Assembly (NCBI GenBank): GCA_019918135.1
Contig: WBZZ01006984.1
Span: forward strand, 127,501 to 191,500
Length of the DNA: 64,000 bases
Direction: 5' to 3'
Origin: Paulinella micropora
Taxonomy: Eukaryota > Cercozoa > Imbricatea > Euglyphida > Paulinellidae
In this document: piece after piece, positions 19,655 through 30,274 of the stretch
Layout of the letters: each line of letters begins with the position of its first letter
How positions within the stretch are numbered: the first letter of the stretch is position 1
Notes under the pieces: generated by a model
What the model was told of the DNA's origin: nothing
Database searches by the model: none
The model's input: the letters and a program-made list of their open reading frames with translations, nothing else
Translations under genes and position numbers: made by a program

Positions 19655-20470
19655 ATTCAGCGCATTCTTTTCCGCACTCCCTTGACACCCCTACCCCTCC
19701 CCCTTCCCTCCCGCTCCCGATTTCCCCTTTCCCTGCTCCTTGAGCCCCCCGGGCTCAGGGGGCTCAGAGGGGGAGAAGAAAGAAGGGGAGGGGGGGGCGC
19801 CCTCCCCCATTGGTGGGCTCCAAAAAAAAGTTTACTTAATTTTGCCCCTCCGCTCTGAGGAGGGAGGGGGATGTGCTGCGTGCTGCCCTTTCTCTCTCCC
19901 AGCTGTCTGCCGGTCTCGGGGGGGGGGGGGGGGGGGGTTGCCTTCCTAGATTTCAATCCAATCCGATTTTTTTTTGGGATGCGTTTGCACGCGCAAACAA
20001 TGGGCGAGGGGAGGGAGGGGGAGGAGAAAGGGAAAAGGGGAAAAAGGGGGAAGGGAGTGATCCCTTTTGCCCCCCTCCCGTCCCTCTGTTCCCGTCGTTC
20101 CCCTCCTCCTTTCATCCCCCCCCCCCCCCCCGTTTGTTTCTTTGGTTGTCGGGCAAAAAATTTCCGCCGATCTTTTCATATTTTTCCGACCTTGCGCACG
20201 GTGGCCGAGCCATGGCACGGACAGGACGCCGTCGGGATTGCGAGCCCCTTGTCCACCTGCTACATTGACCACCGCCCGTCCATCCGCCGCAGGGCTGCGC
20301 TGGAGCACAGTGCGCAAAATGTAAAAAACTAACATTCTGTACCCCGCCGACTTTAGTAAAAGTCGGCGGGGGGGGGGCGTGTCAATACGGACAAGTGGGA
20401 AGTAATCTTCATTGGAAAATGCGTACGAAAATAGATACAGCAAAAAAAAAATCGCCGACAGCAAGAAAGG
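19655..20470 (+). repeat. Long duplicated segment, copy 1
   Basis: About 0.8 kb nearly identical to 25535-26345. It starts in a B element, runs through a G module and an M module, and ends in unique sequence containing a strong hairpin. The two copies differ mainly in G-run length and small indels, which indicates recent duplication. Confidence 0.8.
20342..20371. ncRNA. 13-bp stem hairpin, copy 1
   Basis: CCCCGCCGACTTT pairs perfectly with AAAGTCGGCGGGG across a 4-base loop. It follows directly on the right end of an M module and is found only in the two long duplicated segments. A structural RNA, terminator or cruciform is possible; no homology is recognised. Confidence 0.4.
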
Positions 20471-21394
20471 TTGTAGAGAGAGAGAGATGCCAAGATTAAA
20501 GCTTTGTCAAAATTTTTTTATTAATTTTTTTTTGTAAATTCTTAGCGCCCCCCTTCCCTCTCCCGCTCTCCGTTCTCAGATGATGAGCAAGCACAGATCA
20601 TGCTTTTTCCTTCCCTGCCTCTTGCCTCTCCCTCTCCTAATTCCAACCTATCGGCTCCGGGGCTAGCCAAAGTAGCTAACTAGTACACGGGCAGAGAAGA
20701 AGGCGTCTCCCTCCCCCTCTCTTGCGTTAACGGTGCTGCGGCAGGTGCGACAGTAGGGCGGGGGCTGTTGCTTTCCCCCCTTGCCCTTCTCCGCCCCCTC
20801 CCCTCGCTCATCCGTTTCTTTGGTTGTCAGACAAAAATTTCCGCAGATCTTTTCATATTTTTCTGACCTTGCGCAAGGTGGCCGAGTCATGGCACAGACA
20901 GGACGCCGTCGGGGTTGTGAGGCCCTTGCCCCCCTAGCCCAATGACCACCGCGCTATCCATCCGCCGCAGGGGGACAAGGGGGAACAGAGGGACGAGAGA
21001 GGGGACGGGGATGGAGAGCACACCCCGCCCCTCCCTGTACACATTCTCAGTGCCAAGATTAAAATTCTTTCTTTTAGTAATTTCTTTTCGCGTGATTTTT
21101 CTTGTACACCGGCGAGGCGCGCCCCTACCCTCCCCTTTTCCTCTCCCTCTCCTGATCCTCAGACGGGGGACTAGACAATTTGTGCTCTTCCTCTGCCCTT
21201 TCCTCTCTTAGCTTTCAGTGCCGAAGATTCAGTGCCGAAGATTAAAACTTTGTCAAGGATTTCTTTTTTCGCGTGATTTTTTTACACCGGCGAAGCGCTC
21301 CCCCCCCCCCCCCCTCCTTTCATATTTTTCTGACCTTGCGCACGGTGGCCGAGCTATGGCACGGACAGGACGCCGCCAAGCTTTAATTCAGCGT

Positions 21395-21575
21395 ATTCTT
21401 TTGTGCACTCTCTTGGCGCGAGAGCAGAGCACAGACGGTGCCAGCCAGGGTTCTAACATAGGCTACCGCAGAAGCATGACGTGGGCCGGATGCTGCGGCA
21501 GCCTGAGGGTGCCGTTGCAAGTGTCAAGTGTAAGACTTTGTCGAGCTTTAATTCAGCGTAAATTACATTTTCTTG
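21395..21575 (+). repeat. C module between two B elements
   Basis: Starts and ends in a B element (AAGCTTTAATTCAGCGTATT and GTCGAGCTTTAATTCAGCGT). Between are AGAGCAGAGCACAGACGGTG, AACATAGGCTACCGCAGAAG, GGGCCGGATGCTGCGGCAGC and TTGCAAGTGTCAAGTGTAAG. Other copies in this orientation are near 16165, 18510 and 27325. Inverted copies are near 12200, 23600, 37200 and 39800. Confidence 0.7.
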
Positions 21576-22747
21576 GCGCGCCCCTCCCCTGCCCTTTCCT
21601 CTCCCTCTCCTAATTCTCAGTGCCAATATTAAAACTATGTCAGGGATTTCTTTTTTTGCGTGATTCTTTTTTTGTATGTTCTTACCGCGCCCCTGTTCCT
21701 CCCCCTTCCTACTGCCACTCCCGTCAATTCGTGCTTCCTCCTTCCCTGACTCTTCCCTCTGCACGCGCAAACAAGGGACGACGGGAGGGGGGGGGATAGC
21801 AGGGGGACGAGGGAGACAGAGGGATGGGAGGGGGGACGGGGAGGGGTACAGACCCCGCCCCTTCTTCCTCCCTTCTTCTTCCTCCCTCCCCCTTTCTTTA
21901 CCCCCCGTCTGTTCCATTTGTTGTCGGACAAAAAAAAATTTTTTTTCCCTCTTTTCATATTTTCCTGACCTTGCGCACGGTGGCCGAGCCATGGCACGGA
22001 CAGGACGCCGTCGGGTCCGGCCGGGGCCCTTGCCCACCTGTTACATTGACCGCCGCCCGTCCATCCGCCGCAGAGCTGCGCTGGAGCACAGTGCGCAAGA
22101 TCTGCGGAAACATCTGCAGGAATATGAAAAGTGGAAAAAACAATTTTTTTGGGATGCGTTTGCACGCGCAAACAAGGGACGAAGGGGGGGGGGTAGCAGG
22201 GGACGACGGGAACAGAGGGAGGGGAGGGGGGCGGGGGGGTGCACTCCCCTCCCCTTCTTTCCCCCTTCCTTTTTCTCCTCTCCCTCCCTCCCCCTTTCAT
22301 TCCCCCCCGTTTGTTTCTTTGGTTGTCGGGCAAAAAATTTCCGCAGATCTTTTCATATTTTCATATTTTTCTGACCTTGCGCATGGTGGCCGAGCTATAG
22401 CACGGACAGGACGCCGTCGGGTCCGGCCGGGGCCCTTGCCCACCTGTTACATTGACCACCGCCCGTCCATCCACCGCAGAGCTGCGCTGGAGCACAACGC
22501 GCAAGATCTGCGGAAATAGGAAAGATATGAAAAGTGGAAGAAAAAATTTTTTGTTGGGATGCGTTTGCACGCGCAAACAAGGGACGAGGGGATGGAGGGG
22601 AGAAAAAGGAAGGGGGGAAGAAGAAAATGGGGACTGATCCCCCCGCCCCCCTCCCTACCCTCTGTTCCCGTCGTCCCCCCCCCCCCCCCTTTCATCCCCC
22701 CCCCCGTTTGTTTCTTTGCTTGTCGGGCAAAAAGATTTTTTTTTCCT

Positions 22748-22937
22748 CTTTTCATATTTTTCATATTTTTCCGACCTTGCGCACGGTGGCCGAGCCATGG
22801 CACGGACAGGACGCCGTCGGGATTGTGAGGCTCTTGTCCACCTGCTACATTGACCACCGCCCGTCCATCCGCCGCAGGGCTGCGCTGGAGCACAGTGCGC
22901 AAGATCTGCGGAAATATCTGCTGGAATATGAAAAGTG
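22748..22937 (+). mobile_element. M module, representative copy with inverted ends
   Basis: The left end reads TTTTCATATTTTTC..., then GACC and TTGCGCAC (22777-22784). The right end reads GTGCGCAA (22895-22902), then GATCTGCGGAAATATCTG and ATATGAAAAG. The two ends are inverted repeats of each other. The conserved interior starts GGTGGCCGAGCCATGGCACG and continues GACAGGACGCCGTCGGG. About 40 copies occur in the window, some ending instead in GGAGCACGGTGC and running into a B element. The form is that of a MITE-like non-autonomous element, but no transposase is present here. Confidence 0.65.
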
Positions 22938-24887
22938 GAAGAAAAAAATTTTTTGGGATGCGTTTGCACGCGCAAACAAGGGACGAGGGGAGGGGGGGTA
23001 GCAGGGGACGACGGGAACAGAGGGGAGGGAGGGGGGCGGGGGGGAGCACTCCCCTTCCCCTTCTTCCCCCATTCCTCTTTCTCCTCTCCCTCCCTCCCCC
23101 TTTCATTCCCCCCCGTTTGTTTCTTTGGTTGTCAGACAATTTTTTTTCCTCTTTTCATATTTTTCTGACATTGCGCACGGTGGCCGAGCTATGGCACGGA
23201 CATGATACCGTCGGGGTAAGCGAGGGGCTCTTGTCCTCCTGGCACACATGACCACGGGGGCAGTACCATTTGCCGCAGGTCGTGCTGGAGCACGGTGCTC
23301 TGCTCTTAGTTTTCAGTGCCCGAGTGTACGACCGTCGAACTGTAATTCAGCGTACATTACGTTTTCTTGGCGCGGCCCCTACCCTGTCCCTCTCCCGCTC
23401 CCTGTTCTCAGTGCCTGAGAATCGGGAGCGGGAGCGGGAGAGGGGGCAGGGGCGCGCTTCGCCGGTGTACAAAAATCAGCGCAAAAAAAAAATCCAGGAC
23501 AAAGTTGTAATCTTGGCACTGAGCTCAGGGGAGAGAGGAAGGGGCCGGGGGCGTCAAGAAAGTGCAAGAAAAGTCCACGCTGAATTAAAACTCGACAAGG
23601 CATTACAATTTAACAATTGAAACAGCACCCTCAGGCTGCCGCGGCATCCGGCACACGTTATGTTGCTGCGGTAGCCTATGCTAGAACCCTAGCCGGCACC
23701 GTCTGTGCTCTGCTCGCGCCCCAAGAGAGTGCAAAAAAGAATACGTTGCATCATCAAAGCTCGATGGCCTTACACCTGGGGGTCACTGAAAACTAGGAGC
23801 GGAGCACCGTGCTCCGGCACGACCCTGCGGTGGATGATACTGCCCCCATGGTCAATGTGCCAGGACAAGGGGCTCACTACCTCGACTGCGCCCTGTCCGT
23901 GCCATGGCTCGGCTACCGTGCGCAAGGTCAGAAAAATATGAAAAGATCTGCGGAATTTTTTTTGGCCCGACAACAAAGGGAACAGACGGGGAGGGGGATA
24001 TAGAAAGGGGGAAGGAGGGAGGAAGAAGAAGAAGGGGAGAAGAAGGGGGCAGGTTGTGCTCCCCTCCCCCCCTCTCGTCCCTCTGTTCCACTTTTCATAT
24101 TTCCGCAGATATTTCCGCAGATCTTGCAGAGGGAAGAGGCAGGGGCGCGCTAAAAACGTACAAAAAAGAAATTAAAAAAAAATCCCTGACAAAGCTTTAA
24201 TATTGGACGGAAAAGAAGCGCATCCCGCCCCCTTCTTCTCCCCCCTTTCTCTTCCTCTCTTCCCACATCCCCCCGTTTGTTCCCTTTGTTGTCGGGCAAA
24301 AAAAAAATTTTCCACTGCATATTTTTCTGACCTTGCACACAGTGGCCGAGCCATGGCACTGGCAGGGCGCCGTCGGGGGTAATGAGAGCTTTTTGTCCTC
24401 CCAGCGCATTGACCACGAGGACAGTACCATCCGCCTCAGGGTCGTGCTGGAGCACTGTGCGCAAGATCTGCGGAAACATCTGCAGGAATATGAAAAATGG
24501 AAAAAAAAATTGGAACGCGTTTGCACGCGCAAACAAGGGACGAAAGGAGGTGGGGGGAGGGGGAAGATAGATTAATCCTCTCCCGACCCCTTCCTCTCTT
24601 AGTTTTCAGTGCTAAGATTACTTTGTCATTGATTTTTTTTTATTTTTTGTACATCTCTTAGCGCGCCCCTGCTCTCCCTCTTCCGGGTCCCGCCCCGATT
24701 CTCAGACAGTGAGGCCCTTGTCCTTCTAGCACATTGACCACCGCCCATCCATTCGCCGCAGGGTCGTGCTGGGGCACGGTGCTCCGCTCTTAGTTTTTAG
24801 TGCCCCAAGTGTACGACCGTCGAGTTTTAATTAAAAAAGACTTTTCTTACACTTTCTTGGCGCCCTATCCCCCCTGCCCTTTCCCTT

Positions 24888-24927
<40 letters not shown>

Positions 24928-25786
24928 TTCAGTGCCAAGATTAAAACTTTGTCAGGGATTTTTGTATATTCTTAGCGCGCCCCTACCCCCTCTCCCTTCC
25001 CTCTCCCACTCCCTGTTCTCAGAAGGGGGACTAAGACAATTCGTGCTCTCCCCTTCCCCCCCCCCCCTCTCTTGCCTCTTCTTCTCTCTTCTCTACTCCA
25101 CACACCCCCCCTACGCCCGGGAGGCTCAAGGAGCAAGGGAGTGGAAGGGGGAGGGTGAATGGCGCAGAAGCTACAAACAAAATAAATACACGCAACGCCT
25201 CCACTAACCCTTTCCCCCTCTGCCGGACGCCTTTCTTCTTACTGACAGGGGGGGGGCGGGGGAAAGCACATCCCCGTCCCCTTCTTCCTTTCCCCCGTCT
25301 GTTCTCTTTGTTGTTGGGCAAAAAAATTTCCTCTTTTCATATTTTTCTGACCTTGCGCACGGTGGCCGAGCTATGGCACGGACAGGACGCCGTCGGGGGG
25401 TAAGTATGGGGCCCTTGTCCTCCTGGCACATTGACCATAGGAGCAGTACAATCCGCCGCAGGGTCGTGCTGGAGCACGGTGCCCTGCTCTTAGTTTTTAG
25501 TGCTTCAATGTAAGACCGTCGAGCTTTAATTCAGCGCATTCTTTTCCGCACTCCCTTGACGCCCCTACCCCTCCCCCTTCCCTCCCGCTCCCGATTTCCC
25601 CTTTCCCTGCTCCTTGAGCCCCCCGGGCTCAGGGGGCTCAGAGGGGGTGAAGAAAGAAGGGGGGGGGCGCCCCTCCCCATTGGTGGGCTCCAAAAAAAAG
25701 TTTACTTAATTTTGCCCCTCCGCTCTGAGGAGGGAGGGGGATGTGCTGCGTGCTGCCCTTTCTCTCTCCCAGCTGTCTGCCGGTCT

Positions 25787-25787
<1 letters not shown>

Positions 25788-25823
<36 letters not shown>
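25788..25823. repeat. Homopolymer of 36 G
   Basis: Longest single-base run in the window, inside the G module of the second long duplicate. Other copies of the module have only three to six G at this point. Confidence 0.85.
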
Positions 25824-25825
<2 letters not shown>

Positions 25826-26202
25826 GCCTTCCTAGATTTCAATCCAATCCGATTTTTTTTGGGATGCGTTTGCACGCGCAAACAAGGGACGAGGGGAGGG
25901 AGGGGGAGGAGAAAGAGGAAAGGGGAAGAAGGGGGAGGGGAGTGATCCCCCCCGCCCCCCTCTCCTCTGTTCCCGTCGTCCCCCCCCCGTTTGTTTCTTT
26001 GGTTGTCGGGCAAAAAAAATTTCCGCAGATCTTTTCATATTTTTCCGACCTTGCGCACGGTGGCCGAGCCATGGCACGGACAGGACGCCGTCGGGTCCGG
26101 CCGGGGCCCTTGTCCACCTGCTACATTGACCACCGCCCGTCCATCCGCCGCAGGGCTGCGCTGGAGCACAGTGCGCAAAATGTAAAAAACTAACATTCTG
26201 TA

Positions 26203-26232
26203 CCCCGCCGACTTTAGTAAAAGTCGGCGGGG
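26203..26232. ncRNA. 13-bp stem hairpin, copy 2
   Basis: Same CCCCGCCGACTTT/AAAGTCGGCGGGG stem and loop as at 20342-20371, in the same context after an M module. Confidence 0.4.
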
Positions 26233-28576
26233 CCGGGCCGTGTCAATATGGACAAGTGGGAAGTAATCTTTATTGGAAAATGCGTACAAAAATAGATACG
26301 GCAAAAAAAAGAAATCGCCGACAGCAAGAAAGGTTGTAGAGAGAGAGATGCCAAGATTAAAGCTTTGTCAAAATTTTTTTTATTAATTTTTTTTGTAAAT
26401 TCTTAGCGCCCCCCCCTGCCCTTTCTCTTTCCCTCTCCTAGGTCTCAGTGCCAAGTGTAAGACAGTCGAGCTTCAATTCAGCGTATTCTTTGTCGCACTT
26501 TCTTGGCGCGCCCTCCCCCTTCCCTCTCCCGCTCTCCGTTCTCAGATGATGAGCAAGCACATATCATGCTTTTTCCTTCCCTGCCTCTTGCCTCTCCCTC
26601 TCCTAGTTCCAACCTACCGGCTCCGGGGCTAGCCAAGTAGCTAACTAGTACACGGACAGAGAAGGAGGCGTCTCCCTCCCCCTCTCTTGCGTTAACGGTG
26701 CTGCGGCAGATGCGACAGTAGGGCGGGGGCTGCTGCCTTTTTCCCTTGCCCTTCTCCGCCCCCTCCCCTTGCTCGTCTGTTTCTTTGGTTGTCAGACAAA
26801 AATTTCCGCAGATCTTTTCATATTTTTCTGACTTTGCGCAAGGTGGCCGAGTCATGGCACGGACAGGACGCCGTCGGGGTTGTGAGGCCCTTGCCCCATA
26901 GCCCAATGACCACCGCGCTATCCATCCGCCGCAGGGGGACAAGGGGGAACAGAGGGGCGAGAGAGGGGACGGGGATGTAGAGCACACCCCGCCCCTCCCT
27001 GTACACGTTCTCAGTGCCAAGATTAAAATTTTTTCTTTTAGTAATTTCTTTTCGCGCGATTTTTCTTGTACACCGGCGAAGCGCGCCCCTACCCTCCTCC
27101 CCTTTCCTCTCCCGCTCCCGATCCTCAGACGGGGGACTAGACAATTTGTGCTCTCCCTCTGCCCCTTCCTCTCTTAGCTTTCAGTGCCGAAGATTAAAAC
27201 TTTGTCAAGGATTTCTTTTTATTAATTTTTTTTTACATTCTTAGCGCTCCCCCCCCCTCCTTTCATATTTTTCTGACCTTGCGCACGGTGGCCGAGCTAT
27301 GGCAAGGACAGGACGTCGTCAAGCTTTAATTCAGCGTATTCTTTTTTGCACTCTCTTGACGCGAGAGCAGAGCACAGACGGTGCCAGCCAGGGTTCTAAC
27401 ATAGGCTACCGCAGAAACATGACGTGGGCCGGATGCTGTGGCAGCCTGAGGGTGCCGTTGCAAGTGTCAAGTGTAAGACTTTGTCGAGCTTTAATTCAGC
27501 GTAAATTACATTTTCTTGGCGCGCCCCTCCCATGCACTTTCCCTCTCCCTCTCCTAATTCTCAGTGCCAATATTAAAACTTTGTCAGGGATTTCTTTTTT
27601 TGCGTGATTCTTTTTTTGTATGTTCTTAGCGCGCCCCTGCTCCTTCCCCTTCCCACTGCCACTCCCGACAGTTCGTGCTTCCTCCTTCCCTGCCTCTTCC
27701 CTCTGCACGCGCAAACAAGGGACGACGGGAGGGGGTGGGATAGCAGGGGGACGAGGGGGACAGAGGGATGAGAGGGGGGACGGGGGGGGGGTACAGACCC
27801 CGCCCCTTCTTCCTCCCTTCTTCTTCCTCCCTCCCCCTTTCTTTACCCCCCGTCTGTTCCCTTTGTTGTCGGACAAAATTTTTTTTCCCTCTTTTCATAT
27901 TTTTCTGACCTTGCGCACGGTGGCCGAGCCATGGCACGGACAGGATGCCGTCGGGCCGGCCGGGGCCTTTGTCTTCCTAGCACACATAACCACCGCCCAT
28001 TCATTCGCCGCAGGGTCGTGCTGGAGCACGATGCCCTGCTCCTTGAGCCCCCGGGCTCAGGGGGCTCAGAGGGAGGGAAGAAAGAAAAGGGGAGGAGGGG
28101 GGGCGCCCCACCCCATCGGTGGGCTCCAAAAAAAAGTTTACTTATTTCCCCCCCCCCCCCCCCGCTCTGAGGGGAGGGGGATGTGCCGCGTGCTACCCTT
28201 TCTCTCTCCCAGCTGTCTGCCGGTCTCAGGGAGGTTTGCCTTCCTAGATTTCAATCCAATCCGATTTGTTTTGGGATACGTTTGCACGCACAAACAAGGG
28301 ACGAGGGAGGGAGGGGGAGGAGAAAAAGGAAGGGGGAAGAAGGGGGAGGGGAGTGATTCCCCCGCCCCCCTCCCTTCCCTCTGTTCCCGTCGTCCTCCCC
28401 ACTTTCATCCCCCCCCGTTTGTTTCTTTGGTTGTCGGGCAAAAAAGAATTCCGTAGATCTTTTCATATTTTTCATATTTTTCCGACCTTGCGCACGGTGG
28501 CCGAGCCCATGGCACGGACAGGACGCCGTCGGGATTGTGAGGCCCTTGCCCACCTGTTACATTGACCACCGCCCAA

Positions 28577-28750
28577 CTGTAGGTCATTAGCAAGCGTGGC
28601 ACTAGTCAGCCGGAGACCAGTGCCCTCGAGGGTGCCCTGCAAGCGTTTACCCCGCAGGTCGAACGTCAGTGAGTCGGAGCGCCACGTCGCGACGGTCGTG
28701 AGCACGCCACCAACAAAGGACAACAGTTCTCCGCGACTGTCGGTTGGCAT
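28577..28750 (-). pseudogene. 5' gene fragment cut by an M module
   Basis: On the minus strand an ATG at 28750 opens about 58 codons of coding-like sequence (MPTDSRGELLSFVGG..., SLTFDLRGKRLQ, LRLTSATLAND). At about 28576 the frame passes into the left part of an M module (GGTGGTCAATG in antisense) and loses coding character. No family is identified; LRR-like spacing of L residues is weak. It marks the right boundary of array II and suggests that the module replaced the rest of the gene. Confidence 0.5.
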
Positions 28751-28837
28751 GCGACTTTTTTACCGGTGGCCTGGAACCGCCGGAATTGTTAGAAAATGAG
28801 CAACAACAACAACACGCACGGGGGTTGGCCGGGAGGG

Positions 28838-28890
28838 GGGGGGCGCCCCCCCTTCGTTCCCCGCACACAATTTTGGGGGGGGGGGGGGGG
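28838..28890. repeat. G/C palindrome and G run 5' of the MYND gene
   Basis: GGGGGGGGGCGCCCCCCC at about 28837-28854 and a run of about 16 G at 28875-28890. They lie 80-135 bp 5' of the ATG at 28972. Confidence 0.7.
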
Positions 28891-28971
28891 GCCGCCTCCC
28901 TTCTCCGCCCCAAGTTTGTTGGTCTTTTTTCTAACCCCCTAAATTCTTGCTGCTTAACTTTTTCTGGGGAT

Positions 28972-30099
28972 ATGGCGTCCAGCTACAAGCACCGGTGCTT
29001 TAACGTGGGCTGCCCCGCCACCGAGGTTCCGGCACGCTTCCGCAAGTGCGCCCGCTGCCGCTACGCGACGTACTGCGGCCCGCTGTGCCAGAAAAAAGAC
29101 TGGCAACGCGCGCACCGCCAGATCTGCCAACCAGACTCGCAGTTGCTCCGGGAGTGCAAGCGCGTGCGCCAGTTCGTGCGGCGGGTCCACAGGGAGCCCG
29201 CGCGGTGGCACGACGAATTTGCGTCCCTGGTGCCGGCGGGCGATGACAGCAGGCTGGTGTCCGTGCGCTTGGGGGCGAGCCCGTTGAGCCAGCACATTTC
29301 CGCGCAGGAGCTGGCGAAGCCCGAGAAGGCCTTCCTGCGCGAGGCCCTGCAGGGCTACGAGTTTCCGTCTGACCCCGGGGCGTTGGTCGTGGTCATTACT
29401 TCGGCGGTGGTAGACCTCGCCCAAATGAACAAGCTGTACGCGGCCACGGCCGTCCTGACGCTAGGCCCCGTAGCGCCACCGCGGTCACCAGCACCAAAGG
29501 TACCACCAGCACCAAAGGTACCACCAGCACTAAAGGTACCACCAGCACCAAAGGTACCACCGCCGCCACCGCGGTCGCCACCGCCATCCTCGCAGGTACT
29601 ACCGCTGCCGTTCCGGCCCTTGTGCTGTGCCGCCTGCGGCCGCGTCGAGACCCAAGTGTTAAGACTGCGGTCCTGTGGCTCGTGCCACGCCAGGCTCTAT
29701 TGCGACCGGCAGTGCCAGAGCACGCACTGGCGCGCCGGCCACAAAGAGATGTGCCACAGGCCCTCGCTCAGGCAGATCGGGCAGCTGGGCACGGCACAGC
29801 GTTATTGGCAGCAGTGCCGGGACGGTGCAACGGAGGACATTGTGGTGCTGCGCCTGGCCCTGCAGCGCGCAGCGCTGGAACTGGCGTGCGATCCATTCTC
29901 GCTGAACGACAGCGCTTCGCCAATGAGCCGGGCGACAGCAGAAGCGTTGAACGACTGGCTAGCAGCGCGCCGGGCCTGGCTTGACCGATCGATGGACCCC
30001 GGCGCGCTGGACGCCGAGGTGCGCGCCTGGGTGCCGCCCTTGTTGCTGCCCTTGCTGGACGCGACGGCGGTCTTCTACGACCAGCAAGCAGACTCTTAA
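28972..30099 (+). CDS. Double MYND-type zinc-finger protein
   Basis: 375 residues from the ATG at 28972, the first Met directly before the first finger; the frame is open 5' but through low-complexity G/C sequence. Finger 1 has ligands C9, C14, C26, C29, C35, C39, H48 and C52. The C-terminal half has a second finger (CAACGRVE..., RSCGSCHARLYCDRQCQ, HWRAGHKEMC). MYND domains are protein-interaction fingers that bind proline-rich motifs. A Pro-rich linker with four APKVPP-type repeats separates the fingers; it could be a self-ligand or spacer. After finger 2 comes a helical region without known motif. No SET domain accompanies the fingers, unlike SMYD methyltransferases, so an adaptor role is likelier than an enzyme. 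Confidence 0.85.
   Translation: MASSYKHRCFNVGCPATEVPARFRKCARCRYATYCGPLCQKKDWQRAHRQICQPDSQLLRECKRVRQFVRRVHREPARWHDEFASLVPAGDDSRLVSVRLGASPLSQHISAQELAKPEKAFLREALQGYEFPSDPGALVVVITSAVVDLAQMNKLYAATAVLTLGPVAPPRSPAPKVPPAPKVPPALKVPPAPKVPPPPPRSPPPSSQVLPLPFRPLCCAACGRVETQVLRLRSCGSCHARLYCDRQCQSTHWRAGHKEMCHRPSLRQIGQLGTAQRYWQQCRDGATEDIVVLRLALQRAALELACDPFSLNDSASPMSRATAEALNDWLAARRAWLDRSMDPGALDAEVRAWVPPLLLPLLDATAVFYDQQADS
29488..29577 (+). repeat. In-frame 18-bp tandem repeat in the MYND gene
   Basis: Four to five units of CCAGCACCAAAGGTACCA encode repeats of the APKVPP type and then turn into a Pro-rich stretch. Unit variation is low (one Thr/Leu-type change), pointing to recent expansion. Confidence 0.8.
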
Positions 30100-30241
30100 C
30101 GGATATCACCTCGTTTGGCTCGAAGTGCGAGTTTAGCACGGAAATGTTCTCGAGGCGGGCGTAGTCCAGCTTCTGGTACAGCACCAGCCCAACCTTCTTG
30201 TCCTCCTCGTCGCTTTCTGCCTTCTTCTTAGCACGCGGCAT
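30100..30241 (-). CDS. Possible small gene or 5' gene remnant
   Basis: An ATG at 30241 opens a frame of good coding character for about 47 codons (MPRAKKKAESDEEDKK, VLYQKLDYARLE, SHFEPNEV). The frame then enters the antisense of the MYND gene and becomes Arg/Ala-rich, with a stop only at 29768. I list only the non-overlapping part. It may be the start of a gene truncated by the MYND gene, or a real convergent gene with a long overlap. Confidence 0.35.
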
Positions 30242-30274
30242 ATCTCTGATTCTCTGTACACACAAGCAAGACAA

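Larger units (their letters stand above)
25535..26345 (+). repeat. Long duplicated segment, copy 2
   Basis: Partner of 19655-20470; same block order including G module, M module and terminal hairpin. Its G run is 36 bases (25788-25823) compared with about 20 in copy 1. Confidence 0.8.
15285..28576. repeat. Repeat array II, 13.3 kb
   Basis: Continuous patchwork of M modules (about 23 copies, e.g. near 15595, 15970, 16755, 17465, 18430, 19475, 20190, 21330, 21970, 22370, 22777, 24325, 25350, 26050, 27270, 27905, 28485), A and B elements, purine/pyrimidine tracts and the G module beginning GAGCCCCCCGGGCTCAGGGG. Most modules are in one orientation; inverted ones occur near 23600-24200. No gene is supportable. 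Many open frames are found on both strands, but they change frame between copies. Confidence 0.85.

Noticed and set aside
20335..20464. Minus-strand frame resembling a signal peptide next to the 13-bp hairpin
   Set aside because: The second copy at 26190-26304 differs in its start and leader, and the frame continues into an M module. No evidence of selection on the peptide.
21676..23139. Overlapping open frames of 150-230 codons on both strands within array II
   Set aside because: Both strands and several phases are open at once because modules are poor in stop codons. No phase is conserved from copy to copy.
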